A DNA stretch of 64,000 nucleotides from Pseudomonadota bacterium (GTDB lineage Bacteria; Myxococcota_A; Polyangia; Polyangiales; Polyangiaceae), in contig JAEYYX010000038.1 of the NCBI GenBank assembly GCA_023428245.1, forward strand, positions 48,011-112,010. The letters are read 5' to 3'. This document shows positions 27,065 to 35,579 of this stretch, piece after piece. Numbering within the stretch: the stretch's first letter is position 1; every line of letters begins with the position of its first letter. A program made the position numbers and the translations under genes. The notes beneath the pieces are model-generated. The model saw only the letters and a list, made by a program, of their open reading frames with translations, made no database searches and was not told the DNA's origin.

Positions 27065-29014
27065 ATGACCAAAGCGGCCTGCGCGATTCTCTTCCTCGCC
27101 CTTGCGGCGTGCTCCTCATCCCAGAAAGAGGCGCAGAGCCCCGCCGCCGAAGCTGCCTCCCAGACGAAAACGAGCACGCCCATAGGTGCCCTGGCTCCCG
27201 GCGAGCCCGCCACCAGCGTCCCCGTCGAAGCCGACGATATCGTTGTCGGCAGCCCGACCGCGGATGTTACCTTGGTCGCGTTTCTCGACTTTGAATGTCC
27301 CTTCTGTATCCAGAGCTTCTCTTCGCTCACGGCGCTCAGAGACGCCTACCCCGAGAGCCAACTACGAATCGTCCTCAAGCAGCACCCGCTCCCTTCTCAC
27401 GAAGCGGCCATTCCCGCCGCAGTGGCAGCCCAAGCGGTGAGCGTGGGGGCGGGAGGAGAGGCCGGGTTTGAGTTCACCCGTGAGCTCTTCGAGCGACGCG
27501 ACTTGAGCTTCGGCGCGCTCGCGGATGCGGCGGAGCGGGCCGGGATCGACCAGGAGAAATACGCGGAGCTCGTCGAGTCCGAGGAGACGGTCCAAAGGGT
27601 GATCGCTGACCTGAAGCTCGCCTCGCAGCTCGGTGTCCGCGGCACCCCCGCCTTCTTCGTGAACGGTCGCATGCTCACCGGGCTCACCGAAGTCGAGACG
27701 TTTCGGCGGGTCATCGACGAGGAAACCGCTCAGATGCGCGCGCTCGTCCCGAAGAACTCCTTCGAGCGCGTGTACGCCGAACGCGTCAGCAAGAACCTTC
27801 GCTCAAGCCTTGTCGAAGGCCTGCTCGCGGCCGATCCCGAGACCTATCGCGTGCCCGTCGACGGTTCCCCCATCGATGGTCCGAAGGACGCGCTCGTCAC
27901 ACTCGTCGTCTTCAGCGACTTCGAGTGCCCCTATTGTGAGCGAGCCGAGAACACGGTGCGTGCACTACGAAAGCGGTACGGAAGCGATCTCCGGGTCGTC
28001 TTCAAGCACGCTCCGCTCCCCTTCCATCGCAATGCACGACCGGCCGCCCGCCTGTCGATCCTTGCTCAAGCCAAGAAGGGCGACTCGGCCTTTTACGACG
28101 CCGCGACGCGCCTCTTCGCACGGCGCGCAGAGCTTGGGCCGAGCTCTTTCTTGCAGATCGGCGCAGCGCTCGGGCTCACCGAAGCCGAGATCGAACAAGC
28201 GACGCTCGGTGAACTCCCCTTCGTCGAGGCTCAGCTCACCCGCGACGCTGACCTTGTCGAGGACCTCGAGGTCCGCGGTACTCCCCATTTCTTCATCAAC
28301 GGTCGCCGCCTCGTCGGCGCCCAGCCACTCGAAACCTTCGAGGCCCTCATCGACTACGAGCTTTCACACGCAAAGAGCGAGCGCGCCCGCGCCGGAGATA
28401 CCCAGGACATTTATGAGTTCTTGCAAAAGGACGGGGTCACCCCTGGGCTCCCTGAGCGAATCGACGCCTCAGTCCCGACGGCAGAGCGCCCTCAGCGCGG
28501 GCCGAAAACGGCAAGAGCGGTGATCCACGTCTGGAGCGACTATCAGTGCCCCTTCTGCCGCAAGGCCGAGCAGATGCTCAAGTCCTTCGAAGAACAGCGC
28601 GGCGAGGACTTCATCGTCGTTTGGCACGACTTGCCTCTCGAGTTTCACAAGCGAGCGCTCCCTGCTGCCCGCGCTGGGCGAGAGGCCTTCCGCCAAAAGG
28701 GCAACGCGGGCTTCTGGGCCATGCACCGGCTACTCTTCGGGCTCGATGTGAGCGTCGCACTGATTGAAGATGCTGAGATTGAAGCCCATGCCAAAGAGCT
28801 CAAGCTGAATGAGCGAGGCCTAAAAGAGGCGCTCGGAGGCGCCCGCGACGCCACGATCGACGCGGACAGAGAGCTTGCTATCAAGCTCGGCATCGAGGGC
28901 ACGCCCGCCTTCTTCGTCACGCGCGCCGAAGGGACCTCCGGCTACCTGATCAAAGGCGTGCCGAGCCAGCGTCGCTTGGAGCGGCTCCTTGAGTTGACGA
29001 TCGACGGCGAATAA
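27065..29014 (+). CDS. Lipoprotein with three tandem DsbA-like thioredoxin domains
   Basis: The 649-residue protein starts at ATG 27065 with lipobox ALAAC (Cys16) and a low-complexity linker. Three DsbA/thioredoxin-4 domains follow, each with its own active site: Cys78-Cys81 (FECPFC), Cys288-Cys291 (FECPYC) and Cys495-Cys498 (YQCPFC). Each has the cis-Pro loop: RGTPAFFVNGR near 195, RGTPHFFINGR near 407 and EGTPAFFVTR near 613. All three sites look intact, so this is a membrane-anchored, three-headed oxidoreductase or disulfide isomerase of the periplasm. Domain boundaries are roughly 60-220, 265-435 and 480-645. The frame upstream to 26948 lies within the glycosyltransferase gene and was discarded. 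No DsbB partner is in the window. Confidence 0.88.
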   Translation: MTKAACAILFLALAACSSSQKEAQSPAAEAASQTKTSTPIGALAPGEPATSVPVEADDIVVGSPTADVTLVAFLDFECPFCIQSFSSLTALRDAYPESQLRIVLKQHPLPSHEAAIPAAVAAQAVSVGAGGEAGFEFTRELFERRDLSFGALADAAERAGIDQEKYAELVESEETVQRVIADLKLASQLGVRGTPAFFVNGRMLTGLTEVETFRRVIDEETAQMRALVPKNSFERVYAERVSKNLRSSLVEGLLAADPETYRVPVDGSPIDGPKDALVTLVVFSDFECPYCERAENTVRALRKRYGSDLRVVFKHAPLPFHRNARPAARLSILAQAKKGDSAFYDAATRLFARRAELGPSSFLQIGAALGLTEAEIEQATLGELPFVEAQLTRDADLVEDLEVRGTPHFFINGRRLVGAQPLETFEALIDYELSHAKSERARAGDTQDIYEFLQKDGVTPGLPERIDASVPTAERPQRGPKTARAVIHVWSDYQCPFCRKAEQMLKSFEEQRGEDFIVVWHDLPLEFHKRALPAARAGREAFRQKGNAGFWAMHRLLFGLDVSVALIEDAEIEAHAKELKLNERGLKEALGGARDATIDADRELAIKLGIEGTPAFFVTRAEGTSGYLIKGVPSQRRLERLLELTIDGE

Positions 29015-29023
29015 ACCTAAGCC

Positions 29024-30745
29024 TTAGGGCTCGGCCGAAGACGCCGGGTCCGGCGCCACGCGGGCCCGGATCGCGGTGATCGCTTCTTCGAGCTCAGGCC
29101 CTTTGCGGAGGCAGGGATAACAGGGCTGTCCTGGGCGCCGGCAGGCGAGATTCGCCTGCAAGCTCAGCAGACGTGAAAGCGAGCGCTCATCTCCAAAGAG
29201 CTTCGCCTTCTCGAGGAGAGGCGAGAGCTCCTTGCAAGAACGTGCAGCCGCCAGACTGAGCGCTAGGGAGAGGGGAAGCGAGAGGTTCTCCCGCACCTCC
29301 GGCGAGGAGAGCGTCTGCGTCGCTTGAGCGCGGATCGTGGATCTTACGCTCCCGTCGAGACTCAAGCGATAAAGAAGATCTGCGCCCTCTTGGCCCATGG
29401 GGCCGCGCAACAGGCGGAAGGTTGCATCCGTAGATGACTGCATCTGGGCAGTTTTCTCGAGTAGCCTCTGCAGGCGCAGATCCCGATTCAAGCTCGGATC
29501 GAGGCCGAGCGCGGCGGTCACAGAGAGCACCGCGCCCGCATAGTCGTTGCTTGTGAGATAGGCCTCGGCGAGCGCCAAATGGACCAACGGTTCGGAGCTC
29601 TGCTGTCGTGAAAGGGCGATCAGATCGTCGAGGGAACGGGGGACGTCTGGATCGAACCGAAATGCGGGCGGCTCACTCTGAGCCGGTGGTTCTTCCCGAG
29701 GAGGTATTTTTAAAGGCTCGGACGGCGCTATCTGCGCGACCTGTACTTCCTCCCGAGCCGCAGGTTTCAGGGCGAAAAAGGCCAGAGCCGCCCCCAGTCC
29801 GAGCGAGCCCACCCCGACCCAGAGCATCGGGAGCCACGTAGCTTTGGGCGCTTGGAGCTCCCGAGCGGACCCGCCTCCCAGCGAGCTCTCGGGCGCGGGC
29901 GGGGAAGACACAGCGCTCTCGAGGACGCCTTCGAGGCGCGCACATACCTCGGGCATCTTCGGCCGCTCGGCACAAGCAGCCGCCAACATTGCACGCAAGA
30001 GCGGCTCGAGGTCGGGCGGAGCCGAAACAGTATCCAGCCCGAGCTCGGGGAGAGGTTGGGTCAACTGCTTTCCGAGAAGCTGATGTGCCTTTCCGCTATA
30101 GGGCCGATGGCCGGCGATGAGCTCGTAGAGAATCACCCCGAGACTGTAGACATCGGCACGTTCATCGACCTCTTGGCCCAAGGCCTGCTCAGGCGCCATG
30201 TACTCGGGGGTACCGTAGATAGCCCCCGCGTGGGTCAGGCCATCCTGCGTGGGCTGATCCAAAATCTTGGCGACGCCCAAGTCGAGCACCTTGACCTTCT
30301 CGCCCGAAGCTTCGGTCTCGAGATAGATATTCGCAGGCTTCAAGTCTCTATGGACGACGCCCTTGTCGTGAAGAGACTCGAGGGCACGCGCGATCTGAAG
30401 CCCAATGCGCGCCGCACGCTTCCATGGGATCGGAAGCGGCGAGACAGCCTCACTGAGCTCGGTGCCCGCAGCCCGCTCCGTGACCAGAAAGGGAACGCCA
30501 TCTTCCGTGTGCCCGATCTCGAAGGCCCGAACGACGCCAGGGTGATCGGTCAGGATCGCGGCCGAAGCCTCCCGCTCGAAGCGCGCTCGAAGTTCCGGGG
30601 AAGCGAGCACATGAGCTCGCGGGACCTTGATCGCAACAGTGCGCGACTCGACTCTATCGAACGCCTCATAAACAGACGCCATGGCTCCCTCGCCGAGGAG
30701 CGAGCGGAGCTCGTATCTGTCTCCGAGAACCGAACCAACTTGCAC
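29024..30745 (-). CDS. Transmembrane Ser/Thr protein kinase
   Basis: The 573-residue protein begins with a PknB-type kinase: Gly-rich loop LLGEGAMASVYEA (16-28), Lys40, VHRDLKPAN (131-139), DLG (155-157) in place of DFG, GTPEYMAPEQ (179-188) and DVYSLGVILYELI. A Pro/Ser linker leads to one transmembrane helix (about 305-327). The extracytoplasmic or distal part of about 240 residues is helical and repeats Leu/Ala-rich segments (LVHLALAEAYLTSNDYAGAVLS) that resemble TPR units. The start is GTG at 30745. The stop faces the DsbA-like gene across nine bases. It probably phosphorylates cytoplasmic proteins in response to protein binding by the C-terminal part. Confidence 0.88.
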   Translation of the reverse strand: MQVGSVLGDRYELRSLLGEGAMASVYEAFDRVESRTVAIKVPRAHVLASPELRARFEREASAAILTDHPGVVRAFEIGHTEDGVPFLVTERAAGTELSEAVSPLPIPWKRAARIGLQIARALESLHDKGVVHRDLKPANIYLETEASGEKVKVLDLGVAKILDQPTQDGLTHAGAIYGTPEYMAPEQALGQEVDERADVYSLGVILYELIAGHRPYSGKAHQLLGKQLTQPLPELGLDTVSAPPDLEPLLRAMLAAACAERPKMPEVCARLEGVLESAVSSPPAPESSLGGGSARELQAPKATWLPMLWVGVGSLGLGAALAFFALKPAAREEVQVAQIAPSEPLKIPPREEPPAQSEPPAFRFDPDVPRSLDDLIALSRQQSSEPLVHLALAEAYLTSNDYAGAVLSVTAALGLDPSLNRDLRLQRLLEKTAQMQSSTDATFRLLRGPMGQEGADLLYRLSLDGSVRSTIRAQATQTLSSPEVRENLSLPLSLALSLAAARSCKELSPLLEKAKLFGDERSLSRLLSLQANLACRRPGQPCYPCLRKGPELEEAITAIRARVAPDPASSAEP

Positions 30746-30827
30746 GGCGTTCAGACCGTACCCTCAAGAGTCACGTCGACGGCGGGCCGAGCTCTCTTAG
30801 GCCCTCCAAGGGCCCGAGCCGAGCGGC

Positions 30828-32108
30828 TCAACGAAACTCGTCCTCCTCGGAAGAAGCGGGTGCGCTGGGCGCTGGCGCGGGCGGAGGACTTGCTCCCTCC
30901 GAAGTTTCGGGAGCCTTCGGAGTTTCAGGAGCCGGGGCCGCCTCGGCTGGTGCGGGGGACGCCGCTGCCGGCTCTGTGCCGCTCGAAGAAGAGCTCGTCG
31001 CCTTCGGTTTCGGGCGCGGCTTCGGTTGTGCGGCGGGAACCGGGGCGGGAGCCACCGGCGCGACTTCAGGCGCAGCCCCTTGGGCCGGTGGCTCTTCGGA
31101 GTCCGTCGACGGGGGCGCCTCAGGAGCAGGCTCGCTCTCAGCCTGAGCCGCGGGAGCTTCCGGAGCGGGCTCGAGAACTTCCGGCGGATTTTCCTCGGCC
31201 ACCACCGGCGTCTCCGTAGCGGCGGTGGGTACGGGCACTGGCGACTGGCCTTCGACCTTCGGACGAATCCAGGTCACGTAGGCGAAGCCCCCGCCCACAA
31301 CGAGCGCCGCGAGCGTGACCCAAAGCACCCCGCGCGACGTCGTGTCCACGGGAGGTTCCGATGGGTTCACGGGATTGCGCGGAACAGACCGTGCACCCGG
31401 TCGGGGCGCGGCGGAAGTGGCTTTCTGGGCGGGCGGCGGCGCAGCTGTGGAGGAAGCCGCAGCTGCCGCTGCTGTCGAAGGAGCTACCGGCGGGCCGGCT
31501 TTCGGCTGATCGCTCGACTCAGGAAGCGAGCCCGGAGCCTCACTGAATGTGGCGGAAGCCGGCGCCCCCATAGACAGGAGTGGGCCGGAAGGGGCTGGCA
31601 TCGTCTTCGAAGCTTCGCCGGCTGGAGCGCTACTCGGCGCCACCGCGAGCACCTCGTCCCGCGGACGGATCACAGTCGGGTCTTCGGACGAGCCCGGATC
31701 TCCAAAATTCGAGAACATGCTGCCGGCCTGGGCGTCGGGAGAGCGATCGTAAGCGCTCACAGTGTCATCACCACGGCTAGCGACCAACCTCTCGATCACG
31801 GCGCGCGAGGCGTCATCGAGCTTGATGAACTTGATCCCCATGCCCGCGGGCTCGGTTTTCCCGTTCGGGACGTCGCGCTTCCACACCACCCGCCCCACGC
31901 CCTGCATGACGCGTTGATCGTCGGCGATTTTGACTTCGAACTTGAGCAGAGTTCCTGGAGGGAACGGCGAAGGGGTTGTGATGAAGACGCCGCCGCGGCT
32001 CACGTCGTACGAGTGATGTTCGATGAACTCGTTCAGCGTGGCGCTCCGATAGCGGACCGTCATGCTGAGCACCTTCGCTCGAGGATCCTTGCGGTTATGC
32101 TGGTTCAT
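30828..32108 (-). CDS. PilZ-domain protein with membrane anchor and Pro/Ala-rich tail
   Basis: The 426-residue protein has an N-terminal PilZ domain (about 1-115): RKDPRAKVLSMTVRYRS supplies arginines, and SYDVSRGGVFI corresponds to the D/NxSxxG motif that binds cyclic di-GMP. It resembles the paralogous PilZ family (TIGR02266) found in Myxococcus. A long Pro/Ala/Ser linker is followed by a single transmembrane helix (GVLWVTLAALVVGGGFAYVTWI, split) and a second Pro/Ala/Glu-rich tail of about 130 residues, probably disordered or spanning the periplasm. It is upstream of, and same strand as, the kinase gene, 82 bases away. Role in motility or polarity is plausible from the family but not shown. 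Confidence 0.82.
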   Translation of the reverse strand: MNQHNRKDPRAKVLSMTVRYRSATLNEFIEHHSYDVSRGGVFITTPSPFPPGTLLKFEVKIADDQRVMQGVGRVVWKRDVPNGKTEPAGMGIKFIKLDDASRAVIERLVASRGDDTVSAYDRSPDAQAGSMFSNFGDPGSSEDPTVIRPRDEVLAVAPSSAPAGEASKTMPAPSGPLLSMGAPASATFSEAPGSLPESSDQPKAGPPVAPSTAAAAAASSTAAPPPAQKATSAAPRPGARSVPRNPVNPSEPPVDTTSRGVLWVTLAALVVGGGFAYVTWIRPKVEGQSPVPVPTAATETPVVAEENPPEVLEPAPEAPAAQAESEPAPEAPPSTDSEEPPAQGAAPEVAPVAPAPVPAAQPKPRPKPKATSSSSSGTEPAAASPAPAEAAPAPETPKAPETSEGASPPPAPAPSAPASSEEDEFR

Positions 32109-32341
32109 GCTCGCGGGGGATCCTACCGCGATTCCTCAAATTCGAAGAATCCCGAGCGTCTAGCTGAACTCCGCCGGGGAGACGCGCACCTTCCAGGGGC
32201 GAACTGCTCAGTTTTCCATACATCGCACCCCTCCTCGATAGCCGCGCCCGAACGGTGGGCCGAAGCCGAAACGTAACAATTTCTGCACGCGAGATTCGCT
32301 CGGAAACAAGGCAAACGCGTGGTAGATTACCAAGAATCCGT

Positions 32342-32683
32342 ATGGGGCAGCGGTATTACCGAGCGCATCAGAGGTTTCCGGTGCGACTGGGGGCGGTCAT
32401 TGTCGCCCACCGGCGAGGCCGCACTGTGCGCGCAGAGGTCATCGATTTGGGATTGGGAGGTCTTGCCGCGGAGGCCGACGGCCCTCTCAGGCACGGTGAG
32501 GCTGTCCTGATCCGGCTTGATCCTCCCAACAATGCCGAGCCCATCGAGCTCACCGGCAACGTCGCCTGGGTGGCCTGGACCGATCGGAGCTCGGTGCGCG
32601 TCGGGATCCATCTCCTCGAGGAGGACAGCGACACAATCCTCCCCCTGCTCCGTGAGCTCGGACTCAGTGTGTGCGCTGTCTAG
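32342..32683 (+). CDS. Single-domain PilZ protein
   Basis: The 113-residue product is almost entirely a PilZ domain. RAHQRFPVRL provides the RxxxR motif. The second motif reads DLGLGG, with Gly in place of the usual Ser of D/NxSxxG, so cyclic di-GMP binding may be weak or lost. ATG at 32342 starts just before the domain, while the frame upstream to 32255 has no coding character. Its TAG stop is the TAG of the CTAG that begins repeat copy R2, so the element may have set the end of the gene. Confidence 0.8.
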   Translation: MGQRYYRAHQRFPVRLGAVIVAHRRGRTVRAEVIDLGLGGLAAEADGPLRHGEAVLIRLDPPNNAEPIELTGNVAWVAWTDRSSVRVGIHLLEEDSDTILPLLRELGLSVCAV

Positions 32684-32708
32684 AACGCATCTCAAAACTG
32701 AGATGCGC
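32680..32708. repeat. Short copy R2 of the dispersed element (ends only)
   Basis: The 29-bp sequence begins CTAGAAC and is a near-perfect palindrome, GCATCTCA and TGAGATGC around AAAC. It is like the two ends of the 147-bp element joined with the middle lost. Confidence 0.6.
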
Positions 32709-32724
32709 CCCAAAAGCCAGGGGA

Positions 32725-32755
32725 GCGCACGGAGCAGACCCGCAGGTCTGTGCGC
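32725..32755. terminator. Hairpin between convergent PilZ and glyoxalase II genes
   Basis: CAGACC (32735-32740) pairs with GGTCTG (32745-32750) around a CGCA loop, and the stem is extended by GCGCA and TGCGC after a five-base bulge. It lies between two convergent stops and could terminate both transcripts. No clear T-tract follows. Confidence 0.4.
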
Positions 32756-32775
32756 TGGAGAGCCGAAAAACGAGT

Positions 32776-33543
32776 TCAGAAATGATCCTTGAGCTCCCGG
32801 AGCCGGCGGATCACCTCCGCCGGAGCGACGCCAGGCGCCAAGCCCAAACGAGCCACGATGCTCGGTCGGTCAGCCCTGAGGAACGGGTTCGTCTCCCGTT
32901 CGAGCGGAAGTGTCGTCATCGCAGTCGGCTCACCTCTCGCCCGCGCCGCTCGGACTTCGGCGAGGCGCGTCTGGATGGCGATGCTCTCAGGCTCGAGCGA
33001 GAGCGCGAACTCGAGGTTTCGCTCTGTGTACTCGTGCCCAGTGTAAATCGTCGTGCTCGAATCGAGTCGCCCAAACACCAAGTACAAGGCCCGATAGAGC
33101 TCTTCTGGTGTCCCTTCGAAAAGGCGACCCGCGCCCGCCGCAAACAATGTGTCACCTGAGAAACACGCGCCCGGCAAGACATACGCGAGGGCGCCTCGCG
33201 TATGAGCGGGAATGTGGAAGGCACGTCCGGAGAATCCGGCGATCGAAAAACTGTCTCCATCCTCGAGGGGCCGCGAGAAACACGGAATGCGACGCCGCTC
33301 GCTCGCATGTCCGAACACCTGCGCTCCGTACTTTTGAACCAGCCTCTCGTTCCCTCCCACGTGATCGAGGTGGTGATGGGTCGACAAGATCGCCGCGAGA
33401 CTGAGGCCGCGCGCCTCGAGTTCTCGCTCGACTGGCTCCGCCTCGCACGCATCGACTACCAGCGCCTGCTCGGAACCCGAGCTGGTCACGAGGTACGCGT
33501 AATTGTCTTTGAGGCAGGCGATGGGCAGGACCAAGACATCCAT
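32776..33543 (-). CDS. gloB: Hydroxyacylglutathione hydrolase (glyoxalase II)
   Basis: The 255-residue metallo-beta-lactamase-fold protein has the signature THHHLDHVGGN near residue 56, further metal ligands in HIPAHTRG and FSGDTLF, and the glyoxalase II-type C-terminal extension GHEYTERNLEFALSLEP. It hydrolyses S-lactoylglutathione to D-lactate in methylglyoxal detoxification. ATG at 33543 is chosen; ATG at 33552 adds three residues. The open frame up to 33828 translates the upstream repeats R3 and R4 and is not part of the gene. Members of this fold can act on other thioesters, but the C-terminal motif supports GloB. Confidence 0.92.
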   Translation of the reverse strand: MDVLVLPIACLKDNYAYLVTSSGSEQALVVDACEAEPVERELEARGLSLAAILSTHHHLDHVGGNERLVQKYGAQVFGHASERRRIPCFSRPLEDGDSFSIAGFSGRAFHIPAHTRGALAYVLPGACFSGDTLFAAGAGRLFEGTPEELYRALYLVFGRLDSSTTIYTGHEYTERNLEFALSLEPESIAIQTRLAEVRAARARGEPTAMTTLPLERETNPFLRADRPSIVARLGLAPGVAPAEVIRRLRELKDHF

Positions 33544-33584
33544 GGAGCCCATACCGTAGGGTGGATCTTGGTCGAAATCATACA

Positions 33585-33731
33585 CTAGAACACGTCTCAA
33601 AAATGCTACGGCTTCGCTGTCGCCCGCCCAGGAGGGCGAACGGGCGACAGCTTTCGCCGTATTTTCCGGAGATCTGCTCGACGGTTCCTTTGTGCTTTTT
33701 GCGCGCATCTCATTTTTGAGATGCGCTGTAG
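33585..33731 (+). repeat. Copy R3 of the dispersed MITE-like element (147 bp)
   Basis: This full-length copy is bounded by TA: it begins C-TA-GAACACGTCTCAAAAATG and ends CATTTTTGAGATGCGCTG-TA-G. The two ends are inverted repeats with four mismatches. An internal hairpin has 11-bp arms GCTGTCGCCCG (33616-33626) and CGGGCGACAGC (33641-33651). It lies 41 bases upstream of the gloB start. It encodes no plausible protein. Confidence 0.85.
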
Positions 33732-33782
33732 CGCCCGCGCACCCGAAACGAGGCGCGGAAACGCGCGGAGGGAGCGATCGTA

Positions 33783-33810
33783 GAGCGCATCTCATTTCTG
33801 AGCTGCGCTC
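33783..33810. repeat. Short palindrome R4 related to the element ends
   Basis: GAGCGCATCTCA and TGAGCTGCGCTC form an 11-of-12-bp stem around TTTC. The sequence matches the right-end palindrome of R1 and R3, so it is probably a remnant of another copy. Confidence 0.6.
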
Positions 33811-33863
33811 GAGGATCGGCTCCCTCACAGGCGCTCCACCATTCGCCCGCGTGCTCGGTTCAA

Positions 33864-34274
33864 TTAGGCGCTGGCCGACCGAACGGGGATCTTCTTCGGG
33901 CTCTGCTCCGCAGGCTTGGGAATGTGCACCCGAAGCTGCCCGTGGTCGACGTTCGCGACAACGCTGTCGGCGCTGACGCCTTTCGGCAAGACGAAAGACC
34001 GCTCAAAGGCGCCAAACGTTCGCTCGACCCGACGATAGCCGTCTTCGGTAGACTCGGTTTCCTCCCGTCGTTCGCCCTTGAGCTTCAGCACGCCGTCTTC
34101 GACCGTGACGTCGATGTTGTCGGCGGTCAGACCAGGAACGTCGGCGACCAGGTCGTAGCCTTCTTTGGTCTCACGAATGTCTACCGCAGGGACGAATCCC
34201 CGAGGCTGCGCGACTCGCGAGCGAATGAAGTGATCGTTAAAAAGGTCATCGAATTGATTCCACAACGTGAGCAT
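33864..34274 (-). CDS. Small heat-shock protein, Hsp20 family
   Basis: The 136-residue chaperone contains an alpha-crystallin domain (about 35-125): VPAVDIRETKEGYDLVADVPG, VEDGVLKLKGERREE and the conserved ending VDHGQLRVHIPKP, split across the domain. A C-terminal IPV supplies the I-x-V motif that docks between dimers in the oligomer. It holds unfolding proteins during heat or other stress. ATG at 34274 is fixed by an excellent Shine-Dalgarno sequence, AGGAGGA. The transcript has a long and structured leader. Confidence 0.93.
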   Translation of the reverse strand: MLTLWNQFDDLFNDHFIRSRVAQPRGFVPAVDIRETKEGYDLVADVPGLTADNIDVTVEDGVLKLKGERREETESTEDGYRRVERTFGAFERSFVLPKGVSADSVVANVDHGQLRVHIPKPAEQSPKKIPVRSASA

Positions 34275-34280
34275 GGTTCT

Positions 34281-34287
34281 TCCTCCT
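34281..34287 (-). promoter_or_regulatory. Ribosome binding site of the Hsp20 gene
   Basis: On the minus strand the sequence is AGGAGGA, six bases before the ATG at 34274. It is the strongest such site in the window. Confidence 0.85.
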
Positions 34288-34430
34288 GAGATGGGTGAAA
34301 GTTGGGACGAGGCGGCCTGTCCGCGCGCTCTCCCCCCTCCGGGGGAGTCCTGAACCCTCACCGGGCCGAAAGGGCCCAGAGGGGGTGACCGTCTGGTCTG
34401 TTTTTTGCGCCCGTTTCGCCGCGCAAAAAC

Positions 34431-34458
34431 AACCTAAGTCCGGGTCTTGCTCCGTCAA
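34431..34458 (-). promoter_or_regulatory. Possible sigma-70-type promoter of the Hsp20 gene
   Basis: On the minus strand TTGACG (34453-34458) and TAGGTT (34431-34436) are separated by 16 bases, close to a housekeeping -35/-10 pair. It would give a leader of about 150 bases before the Hsp20 start. I see no CIRCE element. It lies 64 bases from the divergent tRNA gene. Confidence 0.35.
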
Positions 34459-34522
34459 CTGCGACCAAGGACTTTTCTCCGGACCGCGCTTGCGCTAGGC
34501 ACCGGACCCCAAACGCCGTCAG

Positions 34523-34596
<74 letters not shown>

Positions 34597-34694
34597 CAGC
34601 AAGCCGTTTGACGCGTGAGGCCTAGGGCGCCCCGCTCCAGACTCGGGTGGACCGACGTGCGCCCTCGCGGTCCGGGAGATCGCCCACTGAATCT

Positions 34695-35345
34695 TCACGC
34701 GGGCAGCGGACGTGCCGGGTTACCCAGCACGGTTACACCCGGGGGCACGGACCTCGTGACCACCGCTCCCATGCCAATCACGCTACCAGTTCCGAGAACC
34801 ATCGGGCGGCCCGGCGTGGTCTGCTTGATGACCGCGCCGGCCCCCACGTACACATCATCTTCGATCACGACGTTCCCATTGCAAGTCACTCGTGGCGCGA
34901 ACGTTACATAGTCGCCGATCTTACAGTCGTGTCCGACATACGAGTACACGTTGCCGTGAAATTGTTTTCCGATGACGATATTTGAGCTCAAGCAAACAAA
35001 CGAAGCCAGGATGCTCCCTTCACCGATCACGACTTCATCCAGAAAAACCACGGTCGGAGCGCATACATCGATCACGCCTACGCCCGCCTGCTTGCACCTC
35101 TCCACCAACATTCGGCGAATTTTCACCGACGCGATGGCCACCGTCACCGAGCGAGTCTCTGCCGGAGCCGAGACGAACTCGTCAAATGACATGACAAGGA
35201 CTCCGTTGGCCTTTCCTCGTACCTGATCGTCGACGAAAACGAGCCGATGGGAGCCTTCGGCAATCTCCTGCCTGTATTTCGCCGCCGCAAGCGGCATGAC
35301 CTCACGACCAAAGCCAGACGCTCCGTAGATTCCAATGAGGTGCAT
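34695..35345 (-). CDS. NeuD/PglD-like sugar O- or N-acetyltransferase
   Basis: The 216-residue protein starts with a Rossmann-like nucleotide-sugar binding part (IGIYGASGFGREVMPLA) and continues into a left-handed beta-helix of hexapeptide repeats (VIGEGSILASFVCLSSNIVIG, IEDDVYVGAGAVI, IGMGAVVTRSVPPGVTV). It ends with the usual LGNPARPLPA. Relatives acetylate sialic acids or UDP-4-amino-sugars for surface glycans. ATG at 35345 opens the domain. It is followed on the same strand's upstream side by repeat R5 and the sugar transferase gene, so the two probably work in the same glycan pathway. Confidence 0.85.
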   Translation of the reverse strand: MHLIGIYGASGFGREVMPLAAAKYRQEIAEGSHRLVFVDDQVRGKANGVLVMSFDEFVSAPAETRSVTVAIASVKIRRMLVERCKQAGVGVIDVCAPTVVFLDEVVIGEGSILASFVCLSSNIVIGKQFHGNVYSYVGHDCKIGDYVTFAPRVTCNGNVVIEDDVYVGAGAVIKQTTPGRPMVLGTGSVIGMGAVVTRSVPPGVTVLGNPARPLPA

Positions 35346-35432
35346 GCAAATACCGTCCAAGCTCAAGGTAAACCCGGGAGAGGCGTTCGGAAAGCCCCTT
35401 TCCCGCGCCGTGGGCAAAGGCGGCTGGTCTCC

Positions 35433-35579
35433 CTAGAACACGTCTCAAAAATGCTACGGCTTCGCTCTCGCCCGCCCCTTGCGGGACAGCGGGCGAGAGC
35501 TTTCGCGGTGTTTTCCGGAGATCTGCTCGAGGGTCCTTGGTGCTTTTTGCGCGCGTCTCATTTTGGAGATGCGCTGTAG
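35433..35579 (+). repeat. Copy R5 of the dispersed MITE-like element (147 bp)
   Basis: The copy has the same length, TA-bounded ends and internal blocks as R3. Its hairpin arms are GCTCTCGCCCG (35464-35474) and CGGGCGAGAGC (35490-35500); relative to R3 one C-G pair replaces a G-C pair on both arms together. Its right end is read through by the sugar transferase gene on the other strand and provides that gene's last codons and stop. Confidence 0.85.

Noticed and set aside
33544..33828. Upstream extension of the glyoxalase II frame
   Set aside because: The added residues simply translate repeats R3 and R4; similar peptides arise at R5 and R1, which shows they come from repeat DNA and not from a gene.
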